A stretch of 64,000 nucleotides of DNA from an uncultured Lachnospiraceae bacterium (GTDB taxonomy: Bacteria > Bacillota > Clostridia > Lachnospirales > Lachnospiraceae): contig CAKRSV010000002.1 of NCBI GenBank assembly GCA_934401915.1, positions 310,001-374,000 on the forward strand, given 5' to 3'. Shown one piece after another: positions 49,914 to 58,406 of the stretch; positions within the stretch are counted from its first letter, which is position 1; every line of letters begins with the position of its first letter. The position numbers and the translations under genes were made by a program. Under the pieces are notes generated by a model, which did not search any database, had not been told where the DNA came from, and saw only the letters and a list, made by a program, of their open reading frames with translations.

Positions 49914-50363
49914 ATGCTTCAGTTAGTAGAAATGGAAGGAAAGATGACGGAAAACGGATGTATTGAGATTCCCGCAGTGGTGTTAGAGCAGGCTGGTATC
50001 TGTACAGGTGACACCGTGAAACTTGTGTATATGGCAGAGGACGGGGAACTTAAGAACACGGCAAAGGAGTTCCTGCTTGCAAGGGCAGGACAGGATGTGG
50101 CAGAGGAACTGGCAAAGGAGGAAAACATTGCGTTCCAGATACCGGAAGAATTATTAAGGGATGCCGGAATCCCGATGGACGCAGACCTTGATATTGTGTG
50201 TCAGGAAGGACGCATTATCATTCTGCCGTCAGAACTTGTGCAGGGGACGAAAGTGCCGGAGGAACTGCTTGCCATCTGCAGGGAGCTTGGCATCACGGAG
50301 GATAAGGTAAACATCATCTTGCGGACCACAGAGGAGGGAACGGATGAAAAAACCGGTGTATAA
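49914..50363 (+). CDS. AbrB-like protein with two swapped-hairpin units
   Basis: 149 residues. Two related segments (MTENGCIEIPAVVLEQAGI with GDTVKLVYM, and NIAFQIPEELLRDAGIPMDA with DLDIVCQEGRIIILPSE) resemble AbrB/MazE-type beta-hairpin DNA-binding units. The end is helical. AAGGAGG upstream. It overlaps the next gene, another AbrB-like protein, by 20 bases. Likely regulators of the element. Confidence 0.65.
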   Translation: MLQLVEMEGKMTENGCIEIPAVVLEQAGICTGDTVKLVYMAEDGELKNTAKEFLLARAGQDVAEELAKEENIAFQIPEELLRDAGIPMDADLDIVCQEGRIIILPSELVQGTKVPEELLAICRELGITEDKVNIILRTTEEGTDEKTGV

Positions 50364-50631
50364 GCTGTTAGACGAAAAAGGACGCATCCTGATCCCGAAA
50401 GAATTCCGCCAGATGGCAGAGCTTGAGAGCGGGGATATCGTAAAGCTGTCCGTGAGCAGTGGAAAGATCATGGTATCCAAAGTAGATATCGTGGAGATGG
50501 GGAGTCAGGACCCGCAGGCAGTGGAAGCGTATGTAAATGCGGCGGTAAAACATATGAGTCCGGCAAAACAGGTGGCACTTGCGGCAAGGATTCTGAAATT
50601 CGCACAGCAGGAGGGAGGTACGGATTGTTAA
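50344..50631 (+). CDS. AbrB/SpoVT-family DNA-binding protein
   Basis: 95 residues. The N-terminal 50 residues are a classical AbrB domain (YKLLDEKGRILIPKEFRQMA, then ESGDIVKLSVSSGKIMVSKV). The C-terminal half is helical. Such proteins act as transition-state regulators or antitoxins; no toxin is adjacent. It overlaps the preceding and following frames, so translation is coupled. Confidence 0.8.
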   Translation: MKKPVYKLLDEKGRILIPKEFRQMAELESGDIVKLSVSSGKIMVSKVDIVEMGSQDPQAVEAYVNAAVKHMSPAKQVALAARILKFAQQEGGTDC

Positions 50632-50879
50632 GAAATAAGTACAGGGCATTTGAAATCAGGGACGATCAGGTCAGCCAGACGCTGGTGGACGGGAATCTCT
50701 GCTCCATTGCAGAATTTATCCGGCACTGCAGTGAGGGAAGCATCATCACCCTGCACACCATGGAGGGCGAACCGTTTTTGATCGGACTCTCCAAGATGTT
50801 TGTATTCTGCGGAGACAAGGCATTCTTAGACAGGCAGTTGATCCCTTACCTGCGCAGCATGGGTGGGGAAAGCGTATGA
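50625..50879 (+). CDS. Small ICE protein, 84 residues
   Basis: Starts at TTG with GGAGGGAGG upstream. Soluble alpha/beta pattern (YRAFEIRDDQVSQTLVDGNL; SIAEFIRHCSEGSIITLHTM). No known family. It overlaps the genes on both sides by 4-7 bases. Confidence 0.6.
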   Translation: MLRNKYRAFEIRDDQVSQTLVDGNLCSIAEFIRHCSEGSIITLHTMEGEPFLIGLSKMFVFCGDKAFLDRQLIPYLRSMGGESV

Positions 50880-51403
50880 AAAGAATTTATGTTCAGAACG
50901 GGATCGTATTTTTTTATGGGAATCCGGCTGGCTATCTGGGAGATGGGAAAGCAGTCATCGACTGCATGTTCCAGAAAGAGGAGCTGGTTTCGTTTGTGAA
51001 AGAACTGGGGTTTTTGGAACACGTATTCCGTGAGGGTGTGTATGACCGGCTGTCGGAGGGAGGTGGTGTCAAAGAGACAGCGGAGACCAGCATCGGGGAA
51101 GGGAGGAGGCTTAGAATCTATCAACTGGGACAGGACAGTCCGATCATGATGCGGTTTATCAGTCTGGCAGAGAGAAAAAAGAGAGGGTATGACAGACCGC
51201 GCAGGGAGGAATATGTCAGAGTCTATGAGGGGGAGATAGAAAACTATAGTCTGGAGGAAGTCTGGGAAAAATACGGACGAAGAGTACCGGAAGGGTTTCA
51301 GGGACATGCATTGTCCATTTCGGATGTGATCGAGTTTGCGGATGGGGAAAACAGCCGCTTTTTCTACATCGAACCATCCGGGTATGAGGAAATCAGATTT
51401 TAA
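50876..51403 (+). CDS. YodL-domain ICE protein
   Basis: 175 residues. The central and C-terminal region LRIYQLGQDSPIMMRFIS, YVRVYEGEIENYSLEEVWEK and PEGFQGHALSISDVIEF fits the YodL domain found on conjugative elements next to DNA-processing genes. The N-terminal 60 residues are unassigned. Function unknown. Confidence 0.68.
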   Translation: MKRIYVQNGIVFFYGNPAGYLGDGKAVIDCMFQKEELVSFVKELGFLEHVFREGVYDRLSEGGGVKETAETSIGEGRRLRIYQLGQDSPIMMRFISLAERKKRGYDRPRREEYVRVYEGEIENYSLEEVWEKYGRRVPEGFQGHALSISDVIEFADGENSRFFYIEPSGYEEIRF

Positions 51404-51417
51404 CAAGGAGGATCATT

Positions 51418-51831
51418 ATGCCAAAGGCAAAAACTGCCCAGAGCCGGGCAGAAACCACAGAACAGCACGCGCCATCCGGAGCAGGGAACAAAGAAAACAC
51501 CCCGCTCCAGTTTGATGTGCGCATCCAGTCCATCCGTCCGGGGGACAGCATCAAGGGAACGGCATCCGTAAACATCAACGGGGCATTTGCAATCCGGGGT
51601 GTCAAGATCATTGAGGGAAGCAATGGACTGTTTGTTTCCATGCCAAGCTATAAGGCTGGGAATGAGTACAAGGACATCTGTTTTCCTATCACGCAGGAAT
51701 GCAGAAAACAGCTCCATGAAGCAGTCATCGGAGCTTATGAGCAGGCAATTTCGCAGGGGCAGGATACGGTAGCAAAGCATCATGGGATGCAGGCACCGGA
51801 AGGACAGCCGATGGAGATGGCAGGAATGTAA
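51418..51831 (+). CDS. SpoVG-family protein, first copy
   Basis: 137 residues. After a 30-residue polar leader, residues 30-125 match SpoVG (FDVRIQSIRPGDSIKGTASV; GAFAIRGVKIIEGSNGLFVS; YKDICFPITQECRKQLHEAV). SpoVG is a nucleic-acid-binding regulator of sporulation and cell envelope genes. AAGGAGG lies upstream. The first of two paralogues flanking the pilin gene. Confidence 0.85.
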   Translation: MPKAKTAQSRAETTEQHAPSGAGNKENTPLQFDVRIQSIRPGDSIKGTASVNINGAFAIRGVKIIEGSNGLFVSMPSYKAGNEYKDICFPITQECRKQLHEAVIGAYEQAISQGQDTVAKHHGMQAPEGQPMEMAGM

Positions 51832-51910
51832 CAGGATAAAACCAGAGAACATAGAGCAGACCGCACAGAAACGGTCCGGCAGATCATGAGAAAAATTGGA
51901 GGAAAAAAAT

Positions 51911-52141
51911 ATGAGAAATATGATGAAAAAAGCAGCACAGAATGTAAAGGCAGTTGCCGTGAGAGCAGGGATGTTAATGAAGGATACCAAGGGCGAGAAC
52001 TATGTGGATACGGCGGTCAAAATCCTGATCGCAGTCGTTCTCGGCGCACTGCTCCTGGCAGGTCTTTATGCACTCTTTGGGGATGTGGTGATGCCTACCC
52101 TTACCCAGAGGATTCAGGACATGTTCAACTATGCAGGATAA
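51911..52141 (+). CDS. Flp/Tad-like pilin candidate
   Basis: 76 residues. A basic N-terminal leader of about 26 residues ends KDTKGENYVDTAV, followed by one hydrophobic helix (about 35-55) and a short amphipathic tail, as in Flp-type pilins (cleavage after Gly, then an acidic residue before the helix). The prepilin peptidase gene lies 480 bases downstream and the pseudopilin at 58002 carries the same motif. It is probably the major subunit. TTGGAGG upstream. Confidence 0.7.
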   Translation: MRNMMKKAAQNVKAVAVRAGMLMKDTKGENYVDTAVKILIAVVLGALLLAGLYALFGDVVMPTLTQRIQDMFNYAG

Positions 52142-52201
52142 GGAACACCGGTCCAAGACAGGGAAACAGGAAAAATAACAGAATGATATGGAGGAAAACA
52201 G

Positions 52202-52618
52202 ATGCCTAGAAGAGCAAACACACAGACACAGCAGGAAGCAGTACAGGAAAATGCCGCAGTGCAGGCAAATACAGGGGCAGACATGCAGATGGAGGCTGCC
52301 ATCACAAAAACACAGCCGGAAAAGGGTGTCCTTGCCCTTGCCGATGTAAAAATCGGGGATTTCATGACGATCCGAAATGTCAGAATCAAGGAAGATGACT
52401 ACGGGCTGACGGTTGCCATGCCGAAAACAAAGGCAGGAGCAAATGAACAGTACAAGGATACGGTGTTCTTTGCCGACAGGGGAATCAAGGAAAGATTTGA
52501 CCAGACGGTACAGAAAGCGTATGAAACTTTTATGCACCAGCAGACGGATCTGGATGAGGAACCGGAGGAGGCAGAGGAGCTGGAACAGGAAGAAAGTGGC
52601 ATGAACATGGGAATGTAG
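52202..52618 (+). CDS. SpoVG-family protein, second copy
   Basis: 138 residues. The SpoVG-like core (ALADVKIGDFMTIRNVRIKE; DYGLTVAMPKTKAG; YKDTVFFADRGIKERFDQTV) is more diverged than in the first copy, with an acidic Glu-rich tail. The stop TAG is followed 2 bases later by the prepilin peptidase start. Its position in the pilus gene row suggests a structural or regulatory role tied to the element. Confidence 0.75.
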   Translation: MPRRANTQTQQEAVQENAAVQANTGADMQMEAAITKTQPEKGVLALADVKIGDFMTIRNVRIKEDDYGLTVAMPKTKAGANEQYKDTVFFADRGIKERFDQTVQKAYETFMHQQTDLDEEPEEAEELEQEESGMNMGM

Positions 52619-52619
52619 C

Positions 52620-53039
52620 ATGATCAGGCTGGCTTTCTTTTTTTCTGCCCTGTCTTTGGCGGCGGTCATGGATATGAGGACAAGGACCATCCCGGACTGG
52701 CTGGTCGTTCTGGTGGCACTTACCAGCATGCTGCCACCGGGACAGCCCAATCTTTTGGGAGTTCTTGCAGGACTGCCGCTGCTCCTCGCAGGGATTACCA
52801 TAGGAGGAATCGGCGGAGGGGATGTGAAACTCATGGGGGCATGCGGCCTGGTTCTTGGAGCGAGCCAAGCGCTTACGGGACTGTTTCTTGCATTGTGCCT
52901 GCTGGTGCTGTGGCATGCGGCAGGGAACATGGGCAGAAAAAAGAACAGAAAGAAACAAAAAGAGGAGAAGGAACAGGCATACCCGCTTGTTCCGTTTCTT
53001 TTTGCAGGAATGCTGATTGGTATCTGGATAGGAGGTTAA
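52620..53039 (+). CDS. Prepilin peptidase (TadV/CpaA type, A24)
   Basis: 139 residues with four hydrophobic segments. The two catalytic aspartates of the aspartic A24 family are visible: MDMRTRTIPDW near residue 20 and GGIGGGDVKLMGA near 65 (the GGGDxK motif). It lacks the N-methylation domain, as Tad-type peptidases do. It should cleave the leader of the pilin and pseudopilins encoded on both sides. Confidence 0.85.
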   Translation: MIRLAFFFSALSLAAVMDMRTRTIPDWLVVLVALTSMLPPGQPNLLGVLAGLPLLLAGITIGGIGGGDVKLMGACGLVLGASQALTGLFLALCLLVLWHAAGNMGRKKNRKKQKEEKEQAYPLVPFLFAGMLIGIWIGG

Positions 53040-53043
53040 AGAA

Positions 53044-53139
53044 TTGAAAAAGAAATTATTACTGGCAGGGATTGTGGCACTGCTTGCAGGAACTGTCATG
53101 GCAGCAAGAAAGAAAAAATATACGGAGACATCGAGATAG
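53044..53139 (+). CDS. 31-residue hydrophobic small protein
   Basis: TTG start 8 bases after GGAGG, sequence MKKKLLLAGIVALLAGTVMA then a basic, hydrophilic end. It looks like a signal-anchor or a single-helix membrane peptide. It sits between the prepilin peptidase and CpaB genes with gaps of 4 and 15 bases, so it is probably a real pilus-operon gene of unknown role. Confidence 0.5.
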   Translation: MKKKLLLAGIVALLAGTVMAARKKKYTETSR

Positions 53140-53154
53140 GAGGAGAAGAGAATC

Positions 53155-54003
53155 ATGAAACTGTTAAAAAACCGTACTGTTCTTGGGGTACTCTGCATTG
53201 CAGTGTCCCTGCTCATCTGTTTTGCAGTGACACCGCTTGTCAATGCCGGACTGTCCCAAAAGACCACAATCGTGCGTTTTGTAAAGGACGTTAAGGCAGG
53301 CGAAGAGATCAAAAAAGGAATGCTGCAGGAAGTCGAGGTGGGAGGTTACAACCTGCCCGAAAATGTGTTAAGGAGCATCACGGAGGCGGAAGGAAAATAT
53401 CTGACCGCGGATGTTTATGCAGGGGATTATATCGTAGCAGAAAAAGTAGCAGACGAGCCGGCTGCAGAAAATAAATACCTTTACAACTTAAACGGGGAGA
53501 AACAGGCAATCTCCATCACCATCAGTTCTTTTGCGGAAGGACTCTCCGGCAAATTAAAGAGCGGGGATATTGTGTCGGTCATTGCACCGGATTACCTGGG
53601 CAGCGGGGAGACCGTGATCCCGGCAGAATTAAAATATGTGGAGGTCATCGCAGTGACGGCAAAGTCCGGCTATGATGCCAATACACAGGAGCAGGAAGAG
53701 GAGAAGGAGCTTCCGTCCACCGTCACGGTGTTAGTCAGACCGGAGCAGAGCAGACTGCTGGCAAGGCTGGAAGCGGAGGGAGAAATCCATCTGTCACTGG
53801 TATACAGGGGAGACAGCCAGAAAGCCGCACAGTTCATTGAAGCACAGGATCTGGTGCTGGAGGAGCTTCTGGAAGAAAACGCAGAGGAAGAAGAGGTATC
53901 CGTTGTAAAAAATGAGGTGCCGAGGACAGGAGGGGAAGCGGATGCAGTGACGGCAGAAGAAACCTCGGCAGACGAGAAAAATGATACGGATATGGAGGAA
54001 TAG
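53155..54003 (+). CDS. CpaB/RcpC-type pilus assembly protein (SAF domain)
   Basis: 282 residues. An N-terminal membrane helix (about 7-28) is followed by a SAF domain (TTIVRFVKDVKAGEEIKKGM; YLTADVYAGDYIVAEKVA) and a RcpC-like domain (LSGKLKSGDIVSVIAPD; TVTVLVRPEQSRLLARLEAE). The acidic tail is disordered. CpaB stabilises the Tad secretion channel in diderms; here there is no secretin, as in other Gram-positive Tad systems. Confidence 0.82.
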   Translation: MKLLKNRTVLGVLCIAVSLLICFAVTPLVNAGLSQKTTIVRFVKDVKAGEEIKKGMLQEVEVGGYNLPENVLRSITEAEGKYLTADVYAGDYIVAEKVADEPAAENKYLYNLNGEKQAISITISSFAEGLSGKLKSGDIVSVIAPDYLGSGETVIPAELKYVEVIAVTAKSGYDANTQEQEEEKELPSTVTVLVRPEQSRLLARLEAEGEIHLSLVYRGDSQKAAQFIEAQDLVLEELLEENAEEEEVSVVKNEVPRTGGEADAVTAEETSADEKNDTDMEE

Positions 54004-54006
54004 TGT

Positions 54007-54816
54007 TTGAATTTCATGAAAAATTCTTTGTTCCAGAGAAATCTGGAGCAGGAAAGGGAAGAAGAGATGCCGGAAGAGGGAGGCGTGCTTGCCGTGTGGG
54101 GCAGCCCTTCCTCCGGCAAGACGGTGGTGTCTGTGAAACTGGCAGAGCATCTGGCAAAGAAAAAGAGAAATGTCATCTTAATCCTTGCGGATATGATCAC
54201 TCCGCCGCTGCCTTACTTATGCGCACCGTCAGACATTGAACAGGAAAGGTCGTTGGGGAGCATTCTTGCCGCATCCCATGTGACGGAAAACCTCATCAAG
54301 AAGAACTGCATGTTCTACCGGAAGAATGATTATCTTTCCATGGTCGGGATGTTAAAGGGGGAGAATGTGTTCACCTATCCGCCCTATGAAAAAGAGCAGG
54401 CGGCAGAACTGCTCCAGCTTGCAGCACAGATCGCACCGTATGTCATCGTGGACTGCACCAGCAATATCGCATCGGATATCCTGTCGGCGGTCGCATTGAT
54501 GGAGGCAGATACGGTGTTAAGGCTGGCAGGGTGTGACTTAAAATCCATCAGTTACTTATCCTCCCAGCTTCCACTGCTATCAGACCACAAATGGGATGCC
54601 GACAAGCAGTTGAAGGCCGTGTCCAATATCAGACAGCAGGAGGCAAGCAGCCACATGGAACAAATCCTTGGCAGTGTGTCGTTCCAGATTCCGCACAGCA
54701 GTGAGGTGGAAGCACAGTTTTTAGAAGGGGAACTGCTTGGGGAACTCGGCCTGAAGGAGAGCCGGGCATTCCGCAGGGAGATAGAGAAAATCAGCAGGGA
54801 GGTATTCGGGGTATGA
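54007..54816 (+). CDS. CpaE/TadZ-like P-loop ATPase
   Basis: 269 residues from TTG 54007 (GGAGG 8 bases upstream; ATG 54016 is an alternative). The P-loop AVWGSPSSGKTVVSVKLAEH near residue 31 begins a MinD/SIMIBI-type fold, with PYVIVDCTSNIASD as the Walker B-like strand near 150. There is no receiver domain. TadZ/CpaE proteins position the pilus apparatus. The P-loop lacks the deviant MinD lysine (KGGxxK), so it is a divergent member. Confidence 0.68.
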   Translation: MNFMKNSLFQRNLEQEREEEMPEEGGVLAVWGSPSSGKTVVSVKLAEHLAKKKRNVILILADMITPPLPYLCAPSDIEQERSLGSILAASHVTENLIKKNCMFYRKNDYLSMVGMLKGENVFTYPPYEKEQAAELLQLAAQIAPYVIVDCTSNIASDILSAVALMEADTVLRLAGCDLKSISYLSSQLPLLSDHKWDADKQLKAVSNIRQQEASSHMEQILGSVSFQIPHSSEVEAQFLEGELLGELGLKESRAFRREIEKISREVFGV

Positions 54817-56168
54817 AAAATAACCAGAATCTGTTCTTTTCCCCGGAGGAAAAGGGAAGGGCATTTTCGGATGTCTTAAAAGAGGTGCAGGAGTATATCT
54901 CCAGCAAATATTCCACGCTCATGGTGGAAGGTGGGAGCGAGGAAGTAAAACAGCAGGTCAAGCGGTACATTACAAAGTACATCTGTGACTACCGTATCAC
55001 GGTAAAGGGAAAAACACAGGAACAGTTGATCGATGACCTTTACACGGAAATGGCAGAGTTTTCCTTCCTCACCAAGTACATTTTTGGAACAGGGATAGAG
55101 GAAATCGATATCAATTCCTGGCGGGATATCGAGATACAGTACAATGACGGCAGGTGTGAAAAGCTGGAGGAACACTTCGAGTCCCCGGAGCATGCGGTCA
55201 ATGTCATAAGGCGCATGCTCCATGTGTCGGGCATGGTGTTGGACAATGCCTCCCCTGCGGTGTTAGGACATCTGAGCAAGAATATCCGAATCGCCGTGTT
55301 AAAGACGCCGCTCGTGGATGAAGATGTGGGGATTGCAGCATCCATCCGTATTGTCAATCCGCAGAGCCTGAAAAAGGAAAACTTTGTGGATGGCGGCACC
55401 GCAACGGGGGAAATGCTGGACTTTCTGGCAGAGTGCCTGCGTTATGGCATCAGCATCTGTGTCGCAGGAGCCACCAGTTCCGGTAAGACCACACTTGCAG
55501 GCTGGCTGCTTACCACCATACCGGATGGAAAGCGTATCTTTACCATCGAAAACGGCAGCCGTGAGCTGGCACTCGTAAGGGAAAAGGATGGAAAAGTGAC
55601 CAACAGTGTCATCCATACGCTGACCAGATACAGCGAAAATGAAAAGCAGAACATTGATCAGGACATGCTCCTTGATATGGCACTGCGTTTTAACCCGGAG
55701 ATCATCTGTGTCGGGGAGATGCGTAGTTCGGAGGCGTACACGGCACAGGAATCGGCAAGAACCGGACACACGGTGCTTACCACGATCCACAGCAACAGTT
55801 GTGAATCCACTTACAGCCGAATGAGGACACTGTGCAAGAGAAAATATGACATGGATGACGAGGTGTTGATGGACCTTGTAACGGAGGCATTCCCTATCGT
55901 GGTGTTCACCAAGCAGCTTGAGAACCGCAAGAGGAAACTCATGGAAATCATGGAGTGTGAGATCACGGCAGACGGAAAGCGGAAGTTCAACCCGCTGTAC
56001 CGCTATGAGATCACCGAAAACCGGATGGAAGGGGACCGCTTTATCATTAACGGCACGCATAAGAAGGTGTGCGGAATTTCCGAGAGCCTCAAAAAGAGAT
56101 TTTTGGAAAACGGCATGCCAAAAGATGTGCTGGAAAGAATTGAAAAAGGAGGGAAGAAAGTATGCTGA
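54813..56168 (+). CDS. CpaF/TadA secretion ATPase
   Basis: 451 residues. The VirB11/TadA-type ATPase shows Walker A CVAGATSSGKTTLAG near residue 218, the Asp box region TIENGSRELALV, Walker B ICVGEMRSSEAYTAQESA near 305 and the His box TGHTVLTTIHSNS. It hydrolyses ATP in the cytoplasm to drive pilus assembly and retraction. It overlaps the genes on both sides. In conjugative elements a VirB11-class ATPase could serve the mating channel; sequence and neighbours favour Tad. Confidence 0.93.
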   Translation: MKNNQNLFFSPEEKGRAFSDVLKEVQEYISSKYSTLMVEGGSEEVKQQVKRYITKYICDYRITVKGKTQEQLIDDLYTEMAEFSFLTKYIFGTGIEEIDINSWRDIEIQYNDGRCEKLEEHFESPEHAVNVIRRMLHVSGMVLDNASPAVLGHLSKNIRIAVLKTPLVDEDVGIAASIRIVNPQSLKKENFVDGGTATGEMLDFLAECLRYGISICVAGATSSGKTTLAGWLLTTIPDGKRIFTIENGSRELALVREKDGKVTNSVIHTLTRYSENEKQNIDQDMLLDMALRFNPEIICVGEMRSSEAYTAQESARTGHTVLTTIHSNSCESTYSRMRTLCKRKYDMDDEVLMDLVTEAFPIVVFTKQLENRKRKLMEIMECEITADGKRKFNPLYRYEITENRMEGDRFIINGTHKKVCGISESLKKRFLENGMPKDVLERIEKGGKKVC

Positions 56169-57091
56169 CATTACAGGTCATTGCCTGCATCGGGATCATT
56201 ACAGGGGCATTCCTGCTGTTCCAAATCCGGTTAAATGACTTTACGGGGAACATTTTCCACAGGCTTTTGGACGCACCGAAAGGAATCCGTGAGGAGATAC
56301 TGGAGGAAACCAAGCGCAGGAAAAAATCCTATTTCCGCAGGGAGATCGAGGAAGTACAGGAAATTTTGAAAACAACGGACAGGGAGGAGCTGTTCCCGCT
56401 TTTATGCACTGCATCCCTTCTGCTGTTTGCCGCAGGAGCAGCCATTGCGGTCATGATCGGAAATGTTTTTCTGGTTCCGGTGCTGGCATGCGGATTTTTA
56501 TTTCTGCCGTTCTGGTACATCAGGCTGACCGCATCCCATTTCAAAAAGGATGTGTCATCGGAACTGGAAACCGCACTGTCTATTATTACAACGGCGTATC
56601 TGCGCAGTGAGGACATTCTGACTTCGGTGGAGGAAAACCTTGAATATTTAAATCCGCCGGTCAAGACCGTGTTTGCAGATTTTGTGTCAAGAATCCGGCT
56701 CATTGATTCAGACCTTGAGGCAGCCTTGGAGGAGCTTAAGGGAAAGATTGAAAATGATGTGTTCATGGAATGGGTGGATGCCTTAAAGTCCTGCCTGTAT
56801 GACCGGTCATTAAAGACAACACTGACACCGATCGTGGCGAAACTGTCGGACATGCGCATCGTGAATGCAGAGCTGGAGTATCTGGTATTTGAACCCAGAA
56901 AGGAATTTATCACAATGGTGGTGTTGGCAGTGGGGAATATCCCGCTGTTATATTTTCTGAACCAGTCCTGGTACGATACGCTCATGCATACCATCCCCGG
57001 ACAGATTATGCTGGCGGTTACCGGCGCAATTATATTTGTTTCCACGGCATGCGTCATAAAACTGACAAAGCCGATTGAATACCGGACATAA
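56162..57091 (+). CDS. TadB-like type II secretion F-domain membrane protein
   Basis: 309 residues. Two helices near 3-20 and 75-120, a central helical cytoplasmic F domain (KDVSSELETALSIITTAYLR; SRIRLIDSDLEAALEELKGK) and two C-terminal helices (250-305) match TadB. It forms the inner-membrane platform with TadC for the ATPase encoded next to it. Overlaps the CpaF gene by 7 bases. Confidence 0.85.
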   Translation: MLTLQVIACIGIITGAFLLFQIRLNDFTGNIFHRLLDAPKGIREEILEETKRRKKSYFRREIEEVQEILKTTDREELFPLLCTASLLLFAAGAAIAVMIGNVFLVPVLACGFLFLPFWYIRLTASHFKKDVSSELETALSIITTAYLRSEDILTSVEENLEYLNPPVKTVFADFVSRIRLIDSDLEAALEELKGKIENDVFMEWVDALKSCLYDRSLKTTLTPIVAKLSDMRIVNAELEYLVFEPRKEFITMVVLAVGNIPLLYFLNQSWYDTLMHTIPGQIMLAVTGAIIFVSTACVIKLTKPIEYRT

Positions 57092-57105
57092 GGGGGAGGG
57101 ATAAA

Positions 57106-57978
57106 TTGAAAATCGTACTGATAGTTGTATTCATCCTGACGGCATGCGGACTGTTCCTTCTGCTGTCGGGCATCTTAAAGCTGCCGACACTGCGGACCGG
57201 CAGGGCGATGATGCAGTCAGGGAAGAAAGAAAAGAAACTGCAGAAAACACTGGATGCGTTCTACATGGACGGAGCGGCATACTTAGGAAAATACATCGGG
57301 ATGAATGCCTACAAAAAAAGCAGGATGCAGAATGTCCTTAATGCGGCAGGACTTAAGATGACACCGGAAACCTATATGGCGTATGCCTATCTGAAGGCAG
57401 GGAGCATTTTTCTCCTGATCCTTCCGGCACTGCATGTATTTCCTCTGCTTGCCATCCTGCTCGTGCTTTTAGGAGTCATAGTCTACTATAAGGAGACAAG
57501 AAAAGCAGAAGAGCTGGTAAGGGAGAAAAGGGAACAGATCGAGGGGGAACTGTACCGTTTTGTTTCCACCATCACACAGGAGCTGAAAAACAGCAGGGAT
57601 GTACTTTCCATGCTGGAGCATTATAAGGAAAATGCCGGGGAGATGTTCCAGAAGGAACTGGACATTGTGTGTGCCGACATGCGCTCCAGCAGCTATGAGG
57701 CAGCACTCACCCGTTTCGAGGCAAGGCTCAATTCCCCGCAGCTCTCCGATGTGGTCCGCGGACTGATCGGTGTGTTAAGAGGAGATGACGGTGCAGTGTA
57801 TTTCCAGATGCTCACACACGACTTCAAGCAGGCAGAACTGCAGAGGTTAAAGGCAAAGGCGGCAAAAATCCCGCCGAAAATCCGTGTCTTTTCTTTTGCC
57901 ATGCTCTTATGTTTCCTTGCAACCTATTTTGCCATCATCGGCTATGAGATCATAAAGTCCATGGGAACACTGTTCTGA
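57106..57978 (+). CDS. TadC-like type II secretion F-domain membrane protein
   Basis: 290 residues starting at TTG. N-terminal helix (2-22), helices near 95-125, the F domain (EGELYRFVSTITQELKNSRD; VCADMRSSSYEAALTRFEAR; LSDVVRGLIGVLRGDDG) and a final helix near 262-283. Partner of the TadB-like protein in the pilus platform. Confidence 0.85.
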   Translation: MKIVLIVVFILTACGLFLLLSGILKLPTLRTGRAMMQSGKKEKKLQKTLDAFYMDGAAYLGKYIGMNAYKKSRMQNVLNAAGLKMTPETYMAYAYLKAGSIFLLILPALHVFPLLAILLVLLGVIVYYKETRKAEELVREKREQIEGELYRFVSTITQELKNSRDVLSMLEHYKENAGEMFQKELDIVCADMRSSSYEAALTRFEARLNSPQLSDVVRGLIGVLRGDDGAVYFQMLTHDFKQAELQRLKAKAAKIPPKIRVFSFAMLLCFLATYFAIIGYEIIKSMGTLF

Positions 57979-58001
57979 TAAAAGCGCAGGAAGGAGAAAA
58001 A

Positions 58002-58406
58002 ATGAAGCGGATCTATAAAATCATGAGGGACAAAAAGGGGGAGGGATATATCGATGCGGCAGTCGTTGTATTCTGCGTGATGTTTGTCATTGCCCTTGGC
58101 GTCAGGATATTCCCGGTTTTTATCACGAAGATACAGCTTGACAACTTTGCAGACGAGCTGGTGCGGGAGGCAGAGATCAGCGGCAGGGTTGGAAGTGAGA
58201 CAACCGCAAGGCAGAGAACCTTGGAGGAAAAAACAGGGATACATCCAGCCGTAAGCTGGTCTGGGACCGGAAAAATCCAGTTGAATGAAGAGGTGACGGT
58301 AACACTGACGTTGCAGAAAGACCTCGGACTTTTTGGGAAATTAAGGTCGTTCCCGGTAACCATAAGGGCGAGGGCATCGGGAAAGAGTGAGGTGTATTGG
58401 AAATGA
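58002..58406 (+). CDS. Pseudopilin (TadE/DUF4320-like)
   Basis: 134 residues. A short basic leader ends RDKKGEGYIDAAVVV, followed by one hydrophobic helix (about 20-42) and an extracellular beta-rich domain (SWSGTGKIQLNEEVTVTLTL). The leader motif matches that of the pilin candidate at 51911. DUF4320 proteins are minor pilins of such elements. AAGGAG upstream. Confidence 0.75.
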   Translation: MKRIYKIMRDKKGEGYIDAAVVVFCVMFVIALGVRIFPVFITKIQLDNFADELVREAEISGRVGSETTARQRTLEEKTGIHPAVSWSGTGKIQLNEEVTVTLTLQKDLGLFGKLRSFPVTIRARASGKSEVYWK

